Source: Blastomussa wellsi
Lineage: Eukaryota; Cnidaria; Anthozoa; Scleractinia; Plerogyridae
Length of the DNA stretch: 64,000 bases
Reading direction: 5' to 3'
Assembly (NCBI GenBank): GCA_947652115.1
Contig: OX393571.1
Location: forward strand, 16,426,171 to 16,490,170
Shown here: in pieces, positions 42,900-55,262 of the stretch
How the letters are laid out: the number at the start of each line of letters is the position of its first letter
Position numbering within the stretch: position 1 is the first letter of the stretch
Notes under the pieces: generated by a model
What the model saw: only the letters and a program-made list of their open reading frames with translations
What the model was told of the DNA's origin: nothing
Databases searched by the model: none
Made by a program: the position numbers and the translations under genes

Positions 42900-45800
42900 A
42901 ACCATCATGCCTTGCTGTTTCTGCATGCGTTGAGACACTCTTGGATATGAAAAGCAGATTCAATCACTCTAACGGTTTAAAAAGACCCTTCAAGAAAATC
43001 AAGGGAAAGGAGAGTATTCGACTGCGAGTAGCCTTTCTTTGTAAGTCTCTTTTTACAAATAGCGCTGGCGTATCTCGCAGCTTCGACGATCATGTATCGC
43101 GTTCTTTCGTCGATTTTTGACGTTCATCCCTACTGACCTTAGAGCAAAAGATAGAATCCTCACACTCAAGGGAGGGATGTTGGGGTAACTTTCTGCAATG
43201 GACTGCAACCAAATCCAGGTCAAGCACTCAGCGACAATCAAAGTCTCTTTTTGCTATGATAGAAAGTTAGTAAGTGATGACTGTCTGAACCACTTAACAG
43301 ACCTCTTTATACACATAGGCGTACGCCCACCCCCAAATTTTGGGCAAGCTAGATTTTTTGGGCAGCAAGAGAAATTTGGGCAAGGCAACTTGGGACAAAT
43401 TTTTTGGGCAAATGCCCCCCCTCCCCCCCCCCCTCGGCAAAAAGTCACCGTACGATTATGCTCTAACAGAAGAGTTTTTTCATGCTCACTTACTAATATT
43501 GAAAAGTCGAAACGCTGTGATATCCAAAGAATATCCCAAAACACGTCCTATATTCAGTGAAACTCTTAACTCCTTAACTCCATCGTGACATAATAATTTA
43601 TTAGTTGAAATAGGGTTTAGTATGACATAGTTTTCAAAGAGTCACGGTGCGATAAGGTGTCAGCATTACCAGTCTAAAAAAGTTTTATTTTCACACTTAC
43701 CAAAATCTTGTCAGTTGTTTAGTGCAGTTCGTTTCTTTTCTCTTTAGTCTGTTGTTTTCTCTCCAGTGTCCTGTTGTACAAATAAATGAAAATTCTCTAA
43801 GCAACGTTAAATACACTTTTCAAGTATTTCCTGTGTCTAGCTGAATGACTGAACTTTTATACGATGGTTTTACGTATCAAATGTCTTTGACATAAAAGCT
43901 ACTTGTCGGAAATTCAATAATGTCGCAGCTTAGGAATTTGCTGAGTGAATAAGACTCAGAAAGACGGCTCTTATGTTTGCTTTAAAAACACTATAACCAA
44001 AATGATAGCTAGGACTGTCATTGTTTTGTTACCTAGCCCGGCCACGGCTACGGGAGTTTGAAAAGCTAGACTTACAAATCGAAGAACTTTTGCCCGAAAG
44101 ATCCAACAAACTGCCTTGTAAAACTCTAAAACAAAAGCAGTAACTGCTATTGTTTGTGGTTTACAACTGATGGTTATTAAATTGGTTTTGGGCAGATATT
44201 TTTCTTCTTTTTCTTTCTCCTCCATTGTTAATAACAGCGGGCAGATATCAGGCCGTATCACACGCAAAAAGCGCTGTTCACTTTACAAGCGCGAATACCG
44301 GTCGAAAGCCTTTTTTGCTACACCGCCGTTGTACAAAATGTTTTGTTTAGAATCTAACGAGAGAACTGGAAAACGTTTTACTTAAAGGAACGTGTACAAT
44401 TCTTCGGAACTCCGCCTAGTTAATGCTGAATAATTATTATCTCATTCTTAAGTACTTGAGTGGTTACCACCCATTTCCGTTTTGGCTCGACATTTACAGG
44501 TTTCGTTTTGCCAGGGAGGTTTTCAGGACCTTGGTATTTGAATGTTTGAAGTTGTTAGTAGTTTGTTGGAGCACACAGGGCAAAGCATGAGATTTCTGTG
44601 AGGTGATTTTTCTCGATCTGCAACTGTTTTTCCGTGATATTCCACACGGGAATGCACGCACGGCCAGTGAAATAAAAGGATTATCCCAACAAATTAAAAA
44701 TCAATCTTCTTTGAAACTCAACATCCAAGTACGTGGATGCTAAAACCCGATGCAAATTCAAGGATTATCAACTAACTTGTTCAGTTCTCACGAAAATGGC
44801 CAAAAGTCTACTCTGAAGCAATATCCTTCCAAACAATGGTTTCAGAGACTCGACCTAACTGTCACGTACCCACAAGAAGAACGTGACTTAACTGAAGTGG
44901 ACAGTAGTTCAGCATTATTATATACATTATAAATAGACCCGAGGCTTTCAAAACACTTATTTGGTTTAGTTAGTTGGCCTTTCCGGTGTATTTTGTTATT
45001 AAGAGGTTGGCATCGCCCATTCATATGTACTTCTAAACATGAAACCACAAAAGTTGTTTTAAAGTACTCTTTTGAGTAAGGGACAAGTGCAATATGCTCG
45101 AAGCTGCATTTATTTACTCAGAGAATACTCACAACTTGTGTTTTCTGATGGAACTGATTTATCAAAGGATAAATTTCTAATCATTAATTACACGATTCCT
45201 TTAGTTATTTTTTGTCCGTTCTGAGCGGAAAATACGTCAGAAAGATATTCACAGACTTGAGTGAGAAAGCTAACTCTGGCGTTTGAACGAGCATCGTCAC
45301 CTTAAAAAATTCACAGATGCGGTCGCCGATTTTCACTGTATTACCATCGTGTATCTAAATTCCGGTGTCAGTTTTCTTGTTCTAAACAAACTGAAAGATA
45401 CACCAAGGAAGCGGACGAAAACCCCAAACTTTTTAATGCCGTTGTTTCTTTAACTCCTTTATATTGATTTGTTTTAATCAATTTTATCAGTCATCTAAAC
45501 TGTGAACAACACGACGCGGTCCGGTATGGAAACCCATCGAAGTCTTGCCCCACTCACAGATCAATCAAACCCAACCGAAATAAACATTCTGGAACCTTCC
45601 AGTGTTAGAGTAAGCATTTTGCAGTACTTAAGCAGCGTTTGTTCCGTTTACTCTTGACTAGATATCAGCGTTTTATATGGGCTTTGTAAATAATTTCTGG
45701 AAAGCTCATAAGCTGCTCTTGAGTTTGAGTTCCGTTTAGTAAGAACTACTTTGGTATTAACGTGACTTCCTTAAAAATGCCTTGTCTCTGTAGCGGTCCT

Positions 45801-46084
45801 TCAGTGTGGTTGGGGTTAGTTTGTGTGTGTTTCTAGAAAGATCTCTCTTAACGGCCCTGTATTAGCCTTCATTTTTTTAAACCTTGGACAGTTTTACGCT
45901 ACTCGGCTGATCTATGAATCATTTTTGGGGATATGATAACCACCTCACTTTATCCACCCATTCTGCAAAAAAGGTCATCCGTCTAAACCCTTAGCTTTGT
46001 CAACTTCATGCCTAAGGCAGGAACTAAAATCCTAGGTACCCATTGCAGCTAAAATCCTTGGGACCCGCAGGATCCCATCGATGT
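42900..46084. other. Intergenic, nothing gene-like seen
   Basis: Includes C-rich and TTTTGGGC-rich repeat-like sequence near 43310-43440 (ttttgggca recurs four times). Short open frames have no recognisable domain. Confidence 0.5.
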
Positions 46085-46330
46085 TAGGGCTCAGGCCCGG
46101 CGTTTAATTTCCATTTCTCCTGGATGGGATACTATTTCATTGTGAATAAACTTGCATTTTTGTCAGTTCAGATTGCTGGGTAGACTAGAGAGAGGCACCG
46201 TACAAGTAACCCGCTTTGCCCAAGAATACACCACAATGAAACTGCAGGCCAGACTTCGAACCCGGAAATTTCTATCTAGATTTCAACACACTCAATAGTA
46301 GTCTGCTGTTAGGCCAACGCCTAATGTCAA
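46085..46330. repeat. Decayed SINE-like repeat
   Basis: It shares ordered blocks with 24010-24235: tggatgggatactatttcat, gagaggcaccgt, ttgcccaagaatacacca and cttcgaacccgg. Confidence 0.45.
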
Positions 46331-47089
46331 TCCTCCAAATAAGAAACTTTTGTTACCTGTGAGGAAGTTCAATTCACATGTGTTTTTGGTTCCAAACCTC
46401 TTGCCAAGCTGGGTCGAGGTAGCCTATACCGAACGCGTTTGTAAGAAGCTTGATACTAATTCAAAACGATGTTATACCTGGCTTTTTGCCCAGGAGGCCT
46501 GTTATTGAATGCATGCCAATGCACAGGCTCTTATTCGTCTTCTATATTACGTTTGTGAGGATCTTGTATATCACATTAATATTAACAAAAGTCCTTGCTT
46601 TTTCGATCATGGAAATATTATGTTTTACCAATTGACCTTCATGTTGTGGACTGTTTCTAGACTTTGCAAAGAGCTCAATTACATGAGTAAAGCACTCCAG
46701 CCGACAGTTGATAATGTTTGTAAGATTGATTCGCCACCAAATTCTCAGAAGTAACAAAGAAACGCATGATGTTTCAAGTTTATAAATGTGTTTAGGAAAC
46801 TTTCTGAAAAAATCTTTGTTATAGGATTTAGGTAGACTGGTTGAAAGTCAAAATGGCGGATGACAATCTGCAAACAACCTATAGCAGCAACTAGGCATTT
46901 TCAGAAACTTCATTCGTTCATCGTATAACGAGGGACCATTTTGCAGTCAAAGAGTTACGAGAGTCAAGTTGACCTTTGCCCATCTCAAAACTGTTTTGTT
47001 ATTTAAATTTTGCTGAGAGCACAGCACTTGCACTGAGCCGTTAAGTTTGCAATGAGCACATCTTTTGTGATGTAAAAAATGAAGGTCAT

Positions 47090-47230
47090 AGAAACCAAGA
47101 AACAATAGTTTAACGCCAAAGAGTTAACAAGAAACTGAGTAGAATCAAGGATGGCTTTGAATAAGGAAGATTGAGAAGGATTGTAATTGACAAACTTGAA
47201 AAATTTAAGCTGGACATTTCAAATAGTGTA
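47090..47230. repeat. MITE family 1 interior fragment
   Basis: agaaacaatagtttaa, caaggatggctttgaataag and ttgacaaacttgaaaaattt match the interior of family 1. Similar fragments occur near 17080-17190, 53920-54030, 56935-57150 and 59075-59230. Confidence 0.5.
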
Positions 47231-48089
47231 ATTTTGTGTAATTTACAGTCCATCATGGCGGTATTCTAGTCAGCAATGTCGCTGGGATTTCGTTAAACAA
47301 GCTCTATACGACTTCAGTGTTGGAACCAGTGAGCAATGCACCATGACCTTATTTGGCCTTGTTTTAGCTGCTTGCGAGCTTGTTTTCAGTAGATTTTACA
47401 AAGTTATCGTCAATAAAGCGCTTGCGGTTTTACTTGGTTAGGTAAGCTAATATGTGTGTGTAAACCAACGGCAACGTTCGATTCACGCGTTGAAAAGTGG
47501 CATATAGACTAATAAGAACCTTTTCCTGATGAAAATTAACGAGTCATTTATCCATTCTTCTACAACCCAGATTTCCTTTTTACAAACTCTCTCAGATCGA
47601 TGATCGTTTGACATGAATCATGCACAAGTGTGCTAATGAGCTATAGCTTTCCTTGTAATTAAAATTTTGCACTTAACGATTTTAAAGAGGCCCTTGATAA
47701 CTCTACAACACCGTCAAATCTCTACAGTTTCTTTCAAGCTATATTGATCTTCACTGATTGAAATCTCGGTCCCGGATCTAAAATTAGCTCACGTTATCAA
47801 TGACCTAGTGTTCTACAAGTGCCTCGGTATTATGTCCGTTGTCATGGGAACTAATGATTGACAGTTAATGGGTCTCATTAATTTCGACCCTTTTTTCGAG
47901 TGATATTGCAGTTTCTAGTTTGGAAACGAAGGCAATCAAATTGACACGAAATGCGTTCTGCAGGCAAAAAAAACTAGGAGAGAGACTGGAGTGACGTTTA
48001 GGAAATTAAAAACAGTAACAAATAAGGCCATCCAAGAGAATCGTTTAAATATAAAAGTCTGCTCAAATTTCTTGTTCGGCTTATTAGGA

Positions 48090-48540
48090 AAGTTTACAAG
48101 GTAATGGAACCGGGAGGGGGGTACTACCTTAGATGTCGGATAGGTGTGTGCCGCGAAGGTTCGTAAACCCTGACACTAGTAAGGATAAAGAAAACAGAAT
48201 TTCATACCCTATTTACGGCTCAAACAAGAACAATAGCACCCTATTGAAGGAAAAACGAAAACGAAGAAAGGTCTCAACGGATCGACCTTATTTCGTTCCT
48301 GTAACGTAAATACTCGTAACGGAATGCTCGTTTTTAACAGTCGATTGTTTCTTTTTCGTTTAGATTGCAATTTAGGTACCCTATCTGAGGATCATACCAG
48401 GAACAATGCCAAAAGGGGCAAAAATGATACCCAATTTAAAGACTGAGAACTTTGAACAACCATATACCCTATCCTGCGGCACAAAACTATATGTGGGAGA
48501 AACCCCCCCGCTCTCCCTCCCCCGGGGGGTAATAGAGCAG
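48090..48540. repeat. Dispersed repeat with G-rich start and C-rich end, copy 1
   Basis: Begins ggaaccgggaggggggtac, then cggataggtgtgtgccgcga, and ends ccctcccccggggggtaat. The block cggataggtgtgtgccgcgaa recurs at 52265 together with ttatttcgtt and ttctttttcgttta, so the two are copies of one non-coding repeat. Terminal G-runs and C-runs could pair. Confidence 0.6.
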
Positions 48541-49363
48541 ATAGAAATGTTCAAGTGAGCTTGGCATGAACTTTACGCGTCTTGCCTTTTACTTCAATAT
48601 TGTCCATGTGAATCGATCTGAACTTTGAAACTGGCTCTTCTTAAGTATCGGAAACCAAGAAAGATAAATGCTACAACTCAATTATGAAAATATTGGTTCT
48701 GTATGTGCCAGCTCAGTCGACAGCCAAACATCGCCATTTCGAGCGCGTGTATTTTTTCGTATTGCCACTGTGAAACTTCTGATAAGGTAGTTTTCGTCAG
48801 TTATCAGTAAGATTGTGGGCTCTTTACTTTAATTATTTTTAAAGTTTGTCAGTTTGGAATACATGAAGGATGTTGATATGAGCTGGTGTGCTCAAAACCG
48901 TATCGAAGGTGCAAGATGCCATTTTCGTTAGTTTTACGGAACAAAAAGATTATGAGAAAAATACAGCAACGTTCCACTTTGCAACAAATGTCAATTGGTT
49001 GCAGTGTGAGCCTCGGGCTGGAATTTTTAAGTTTTTCAATCTTTAAATCTATTTCCGTCGTCGTTGTTGTTAATCATGATACATACTCGTTTGGACGGAT
49101 TTCCTGACAAAATTAAATCATTATAGTTAGATTTTCTATGATCTCCATGCTTTTTTATTCAATTTTTGAAACACTTGAAAGATTGTTAAGCTTTGTATGC
49201 ATTTTGTTACACTAAAATTTGGAATCCTTGATCGCATTTTTGTGGAAGATCATCACTTATTTGTTAAGGTGTACATACGGTGCATGCGCAATCATGACTA
49301 CATCAAAGCAGCAATATACCATATTTTTCGTTTTATCTAAAGCCGATCTGTTGAATTTTTACT

Positions 49364-49396
49364 AAATTTTCGGAGTCCTCTGTCCACCTTCATCAG
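49364..49396 (-). ncRNA. Hammerhead-ribozyme-like motif (candidate)
   Basis: The minus strand reads CTGATGA, an 18-nt segment with G-G/C-C ends, then GAAAATTT. Helix III would be the 4-nt palindrome AATT, with cleavage expected after the following T. Helix I can form: the T-T-A-T-T-T just 5' of the core pairs with A-G-T-A-A-A 3' of it (one G-T). Helix II beyond two pairs is poor, so the motif may be decayed or chance. Confidence 0.35.
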
Positions 49397-50364
49397 AATA
49401 AATAAAACAAAATATACCAATTCGCGAAAAGTTTCGCAATATTCAAAAAGATGCAAACGTGGATCGAAATATAGCCGGTCTGAAATATTTGATTGATGGC
49501 CCACCGACTTTTAACGTGATAAATAACTACTAAACACATCTGACAGTATTTTGCACTTGTTAACCATCTTGTAATCACGTTTTCATTTTTTCCATAATTT
49601 TTATCTGTAAATCTTGGAAATTGTTTGCTGATTTCATTCTTTAAACTAACTGCCAAAAGATTTTCAGCATTACATGTAAGTTTAAGAAACTGTATTGTTA
49701 CTAACGAGCGCGCATGAAATTACGTTTTCATTGTTCCTTACTTTTGTCTCCAAATCTGTGAATTGAATTCTACTCTTAAAGCTGACTGCCAAAATAGATG
49801 ATATTTTGCCAAAATGCAAAATATCATCAAGTTTAAAAACATTGAATCTTTAGTGGCGTTTTTTGTTTTCCTAATAAATTTCTGTCTGCAACTCATATTC
49901 TTTGCCTTTGATTTGGTCTAATAAACTTACAGGCACTTAAATTAATGCCATTTGTTTCTTTTTTTTTTTTGTTACTTTTAGTTTCTTGCGCAACTTGAAA
50001 TACGCACAAAATGATAAAACGTCATCAAAGATCAGAGGTCAGAATACTAAAAAAGAGCCTCTTGAATCTTTATTTATTTAAATTTCATTATGTTTTTTGC
50101 AATGGAATGCAATGGTTGTTGATGGTGCAAATAATTACTGCAAAACAGCTGTACCGATGAAAATAGCGATTCGGTTAGAGATAAGATATCGAGAAAAGCT
50201 CCAATTCGACCAGAGTAATACTGTTGCAAAAATTAAATCCTTGCATTACAGGAAAATAAAATGTTATAGAAGGAAAAGAAGTAAAGAATAACAAGGCACT
50301 TAAGGTCTCGTTTCTCCCTGGGCACTCCTTTGCATGGATCTTGTCTGTACAAACAATCCACGCC

Positions 50365-50498
50365 AATAGGCCACTTGATAATACTCTTTTTTTGTCCCCA
50401 AAATTTTGCATAAGTCCCATGAGAAACTGGAAACGATGCTTATGCAAAATTTTTAGGACAAACGAAGAGTATTACGGTATTTTCTGAAGTGGCCTATA
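50365..50498. mobile_element. Foldback element
   Basis: The left arm aataggccacttgataatac pairs with the right arm tctgaagtggcctat. Inner arms ccccaaaattttgcataag and cttatgcaaaatttttagg are also complementary. About 134 nt, non-coding. Confidence 0.7.
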
Positions 50499-52254
50499 GT
50501 TACATGAACTGTGGAATGACTAAAGTTTTGTTCTTTTCTCTCGAATTCAATTAATACCACTATAATAACCTAGCTGCTGCGTGCGTCTCCTTTTTCCAGG
50601 CGTTCGGTTAGTAAGGAACGGCGCAAAGGAAAAAGGCGCTCTGCTTTTCTTGTCTATGAAAACAAGAACTAATAGAATAGATTACAAGTCGGCAATTCTG
50701 ACCTGGTGCCAGCTCGCGCGCACTAATTAAGTATTGAAAAATCTCGTCCTCGTAGTCTTCCTCGTCTTAGAATGTAAATGTCTCCAATAAAACACAATAT
50801 TTCGTAACCAATATGTTTTACGACTTATAAATCAATCGCTAATCGCACCTGGAACATGTAAAAAAAGTATTCTTACTTCTTGCGCAAGCCTCGGCCTGAT
50901 CATGAGAAAAACGAACTTCTCTCTCTTCGTGTTGCACTCAATTACACCCGTGTAACCAAGATGGACGCTGAGGATTCAATACTGATTACGTAGACCTACT
51001 GCGCTATGATTGGTCGTTAGTCTGGTGTCATTTTCCGTGCGCTAGGATTTTTTTCTATTTGAATCTCGGATGTTTCTTTTCTAGCTGGATCGAACGAACA
51101 CACAGCAAGAAACATTTGCTTTCTTGAAGTTTTTCTAGACATTTCTAGATAAAGTGATGTAAACTTGAGTGCTAAATAAAAACGATTTTGCTGTTAAGTG
51201 CGTTTTATTACACATTTAACCCATAATGATCACTCGAAGAAACCTATGGAGGTGACAAGTATAAAAATAAATTAATGAAAATTTATAAAAGTCGCTACAA
51301 GCTGAATGAAAGAACGCGCATGCGTGTAAACATGAGAGTTTGCCTGATTCAAGTGGTAATGATTCGAAGCCACGGTGCGACGTATAATTATTTCTGTGCT
51401 CTACCAAACTTTCAACTTCACGTGTAATTCGTTTCAGGCTTTTTGATGTATTAAATAGTAGTAATAGTAATAGTAGTAGTAACCATAAGACCATGTAGTT
51501 TGGATGAAGTCGTAACTGGGACGCTTAGCCGCTGGTGTCCAATCGGAATGAGCGTTATATTATCACCATCTTGTATAGTATAAAGTTTAATGGTCCATAA
51601 AAGTAATGAAAATAAAGCCATCATAAAGAGCTTTCGTGTGAGATAGGACAATCGTGTAAAGTACACTGTGACCCCATTTAAACCCTCAAGACCCTCGTTT
51701 ATACCTGCTAACAAAAGACAACAGCTCACAAGAGGGCCATTTCGCATTCCATACATTGATGAAAATTTAATTTCTTCCTACAGCATCGACACAATTCCAA
51801 ACAAATTTGTAATAAACACCTAGAAATTGTCTTGGTGTTTTACTAAATTCTAAAAACTATCATTAGAAATATGATGATAATCTGTTGAGAGAATTGAATT
51901 TTTCAGCTTTAGACTGATAAATATTTCCGTGACATCAAAAGGTTGTCGGTAAAAGGTTAAAACAGTTCTTAGTTTATATTTAGCGTCGAAACAAACGTAC
52001 TTAAAGAAGTAATTAACTAAAAACAGTCATTAAATTATTTGTAAATGATTTCTTTCGTTCAGAAGTAAAATTAGCTTTGTGAGGTGCTTTTTAAAAACAA
52101 TTTACGTCGGCAAGTTGATATTGCCTTGAGTTTTCATAATTTACAGACTAAACAAGTGTTCTAAGTATTATCTTTTGGGCCATGAGGATTCTTAAAAGCT
52201 AATATAACGAATGCTTGCGATTGATTGCATTTGCTAGCTAACAGCACGGGGATC

Positions 52255-52562
52255 TATCTTAAATTTCGGATAGGTGTGTGCCGCGAAAGGAATTTGATAT
52301 CCTCTTTAAGGCCCAAACCCGAAAAATGACTCCTATGGAAGGTATGAATGGACCAACCTTATTTCGTTTCTTTGACGTTAATATTCTCGGATTGTTCCGT
52401 TTAAACAGCCCGTTTCTTTTTCGTTTAGCTTGCCGTTTACGCAAGTTGCAACCTTATACGATAAAATTGAGGTAGCCCATGTTAGGATCACGAGGCCTAT
52501 ATGGCCCCTTATGGGAGTACCCCTCTCCCCGAGGTACCACTCCCCCCGAAGGGGGGAGGGGG
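52255..52562. repeat. Dispersed repeat, copy 2 of the 48.1-kb family
   Basis: It shares cggataggtgtgtgccgcga near 52266 and ttatttcgttt with 48090-48540, and ends in a G/C-rich ccccgaaggggggaggggg palindrome. Non-coding. Confidence 0.6.
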
Positions 52563-52585
52563 CAACAGTAGCCATATTGTACAGC

Positions 52586-52988
52586 ATAATACCGTAAAAT
52601 TCCGGTTACAAGCCGCCCCTCCCCCGCTTATAAGCCCCTCCGGTTATAGACCCATCTACTTGAAAACAAAAATACAACTGGTTATTAGTCCCCCGGATAT
52701 AAGCCCCCTTAGTTTTCCTTATTTTCTTAATATTAAGCACTCTCGCAGAACCCTGTACTACTCCAAACAAAAAATTTGGAAAGATTGTGGAACAATAACT
52801 TTATTATCATGTTATATTGTCTATCCTGATATTCAAGTCTTGTCAAATGTATTAGAGCAAATTTTCAATGTTTTACTGTAGATAGCGCTACTGTGCATAG
52901 CTATAGCATAAGCTAAGCTATAAGCCCCTCCGTAAGCCCACCCAAAACCCCTTAAGCCCAAGGGCTTATAACCGGAATTTTATGGTAT
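52586..52988. mobile_element. MITE-like element with ATACCGTAAAATTCCGG ends
   Basis: Left end taataccgtaaaattccggt, right end accggaattttatggtata. Subterminal units such as ataagcccctccg occur inside both arms. About 400 nt, no coding frame with a known domain. Confidence 0.75.
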
Positions 52989-52989
52989 A

Positions 52990-55085
52990 CAATACCACGT
53001 GAAAGATCTTCTCACCAGCTTTGATTTGAATTGTCACACACCAGGGTTTCATCACATCACACAGACGTACAAGTTGAAACCACCTTGTACAGGGTAATGA
53101 ACAGTTCTGCTCGTTAGCTTTCAGTTGAATGGTCACACACTAGGATTTGATCGAGACTTAATAGCCAAATAGCTCGTATTCAGAAGTGGTTAGAATCTCG
53201 AGTTTCACCTGCAGACAGAACGTTCATTTGATTGCCTCGAGTTGTGACAATGTACTTTCCTCTCTACCATTAAAATATAATTGCTTATTTGATTTAGATG
53301 AGACGATCAGTACTTGATGGGAGCTTGCATGTCCTTTGCCTTAACATAAAGTCTTAAAATAGAAGAGATTAGATGCAAGATTGCGGAAATTATAAAGCTA
53401 TTACAATGAATGAATTGTTCCCAGTGAGAGGCTATATGTGTTTGGGATTGATGTGATTGACAAATAGGTCAAGCTTTCAACTCCAACAGACATATTCCCC
53501 GCAATTGTAACTCACAAAAGATGTGTGTACTTCACCATTGAAATTGCAACAGACGAAATCCTTTAAGATTCAAATGGTTTAAATTGTGGTTTTGCCTTAA
53601 CATCCAAACTTAATTTACTGACAATCGATCAAATTTGATGACAAGAGGCCAAAAATACGGAACCGATGACATTAAGACAAATTGGCAAAATTTCAGCTGA
53701 CATTCTCCGTGCCTGTCATGCAGAACTTCGATCTGCATGATAGGCGTGGCGGGAGTTCAAATAATATCATTTTTGTGTGAAAAACTACAAAAGTCTTTTT
53801 CAATACATCCTCACTATTATCAGCCATAATCCCAGACTTCGGGCCAACACACACCGAAAGGGTCTGTTGAAGAACGAAGTAACCTTGAGTAATGTATAGA
53901 ATGGCCTTCAACTTAAAGGGAACCTCGAAATGATAGTTTACTAAGGTAGAAAAACACCAATGTGGTAACAAACTGAGAAGAAACAAAGTTGAGAAGGATT
54001 GTTATTGACAAACGAGATGTTTCATCCGTGGAGGGAAGGAACATACCTCCTACTATGAAAAAAGTATATATCCTTGTCTAGAGCAGTTAAGAAAGAAGCG
54101 TGTACCGGTATCAGGTTGTGGTGTTTGGTTTCCAAATACTCTATTGTTTACTGGAGCTTTCATTTTTATGCCTTACTGTTCACCATCCACACGATGTTGT
54201 TTCTGAAGTATGTCACCTGTTATTGAACGAATTATCTCGCTTTGCATAGTTCTTGATCAATATAACTAAACGAAGTAGTGTTTATCTGTAAGAATTGATT
54301 AGTGTAAGCTAAAAATGGTTTACCCCATTTAAAATAGCTAAAATATTTTATAAAGTGTAGGACTTTTAAATATCAGCTATATATTGCACCTATCTATAAA
54401 GCTTTTGTTGAAGAGGTTTTCGGTAAAGCTTTCAATGATGTTGATCTGTGAATTTTATAGCAAATTCCATTACCTGGCGACGTGAAAAAAAAAACGGCAT
54501 GCAAGCTTTTAGCGATTTTTACGAAGGGATGATCGTGTTATACAGAACCTTCTTGTTTTTAAACATCAATTCCAAGTTTCCCTAATCATATCTATAACAA
54601 AATTCTCGATTTTAATTGGTTCTCCGCGTGCCTCGTGTAAATGGCGCACGATCACGTTGGTGTCCAATTGCGGGTATCCAATTTGAACAACTTTCAAATT
54701 GTGTAATTGGACATCTACGGCATTCTCGGGTCAGTCAGATCCACTCGGAGGGGTTCTTTCCTGTTTTCCTACTGTTTGTAAAACTGATTACATGTGATTT
54801 TGACTTTTAAAGACAGAAGGGGTTCTCAAAGGCTTCCTAACCTCGAAATTTGTTAGGTTTGAGAGCAACGTGACTTTCAAATCTTTCGCCAGCATGCAAA
54901 TTAGTTCGCTACGTTTTTGGTTTGTCGACTTCCAGAAACGCGAAAAACCCTTTTTGTAGATTTTGAACTCGAGAACTGTCACGGTCAAGCTACTGTCAAC
55001 GTTTATAATGAAAGAAAATAAGAAGTGATTCATTTTCCGAACGTTTGGAGAGCCTTCTGTTTTTGCTAGTTTGCAGCACGTAGTG
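52990..55085. other. Intergenic, nothing gene-like seen
   Basis: One MITE family 1 fragment (about 53920-54030). Short frames lack domain signatures. Confidence 0.5.
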
Positions 55086-55262
55086 TAAAATGTCGAACGT
55101 TGTAGCGAAGCTCCATCTTTCTGTATATAAGCCACACACGACCCACAATTCCTTAATTCGCTCCGATGAAGGGCGAACGCTCGAAACGTCAGCTCTCGAA
55201 TCTCTTTACGGTGGCCAATTCACATTATCAACCCAGTTGATAAAACCAAATTATATTGATAT
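55086..55262 (+). repeat. Solo Penelope-like terminal repeat with hammerhead-like motif
   Basis: gtagcgaagctccatctttc and ctctttacggtggccaattc match the repeats at 17.7 and 60.5 kb in inverted orientation. The hammerhead-like core is at 55163-55190 (CCGATGA, AGGGCGAACGCTC, GAAACGTC). The stretch upstream of the core also matches the 17.82-17.87 kb segment next to the GIY-YIG ORF. Confidence 0.7.

Larger units (their letters stand above)
48541..52250. other. Intergenic, A+T-rich, no gene seen
   Basis: Contains a minus-strand hammerhead-like motif (49364-49396), a foldback (50365-50498) and a TAG/TAA-rich microsatellite near 51440-51480. No convincing exon. Confidence 0.5.

Noticed and set aside
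42647..42950. Frame encoding a duplicated peptide
   Set aside because: The repetition comes from the 62-nt tandem DNA duplication; no other coding evidence.
43198..43588. Overlapping frames around a C-rich tract
   Set aside because: Generated by low-complexity and repeat sequence; all three frames are partly open.
51451..51756. 101-codon open frame with hydrophobic stretches
   Set aside because: No recognisable domain, no supportive splice context, A+T-rich intergenic setting.
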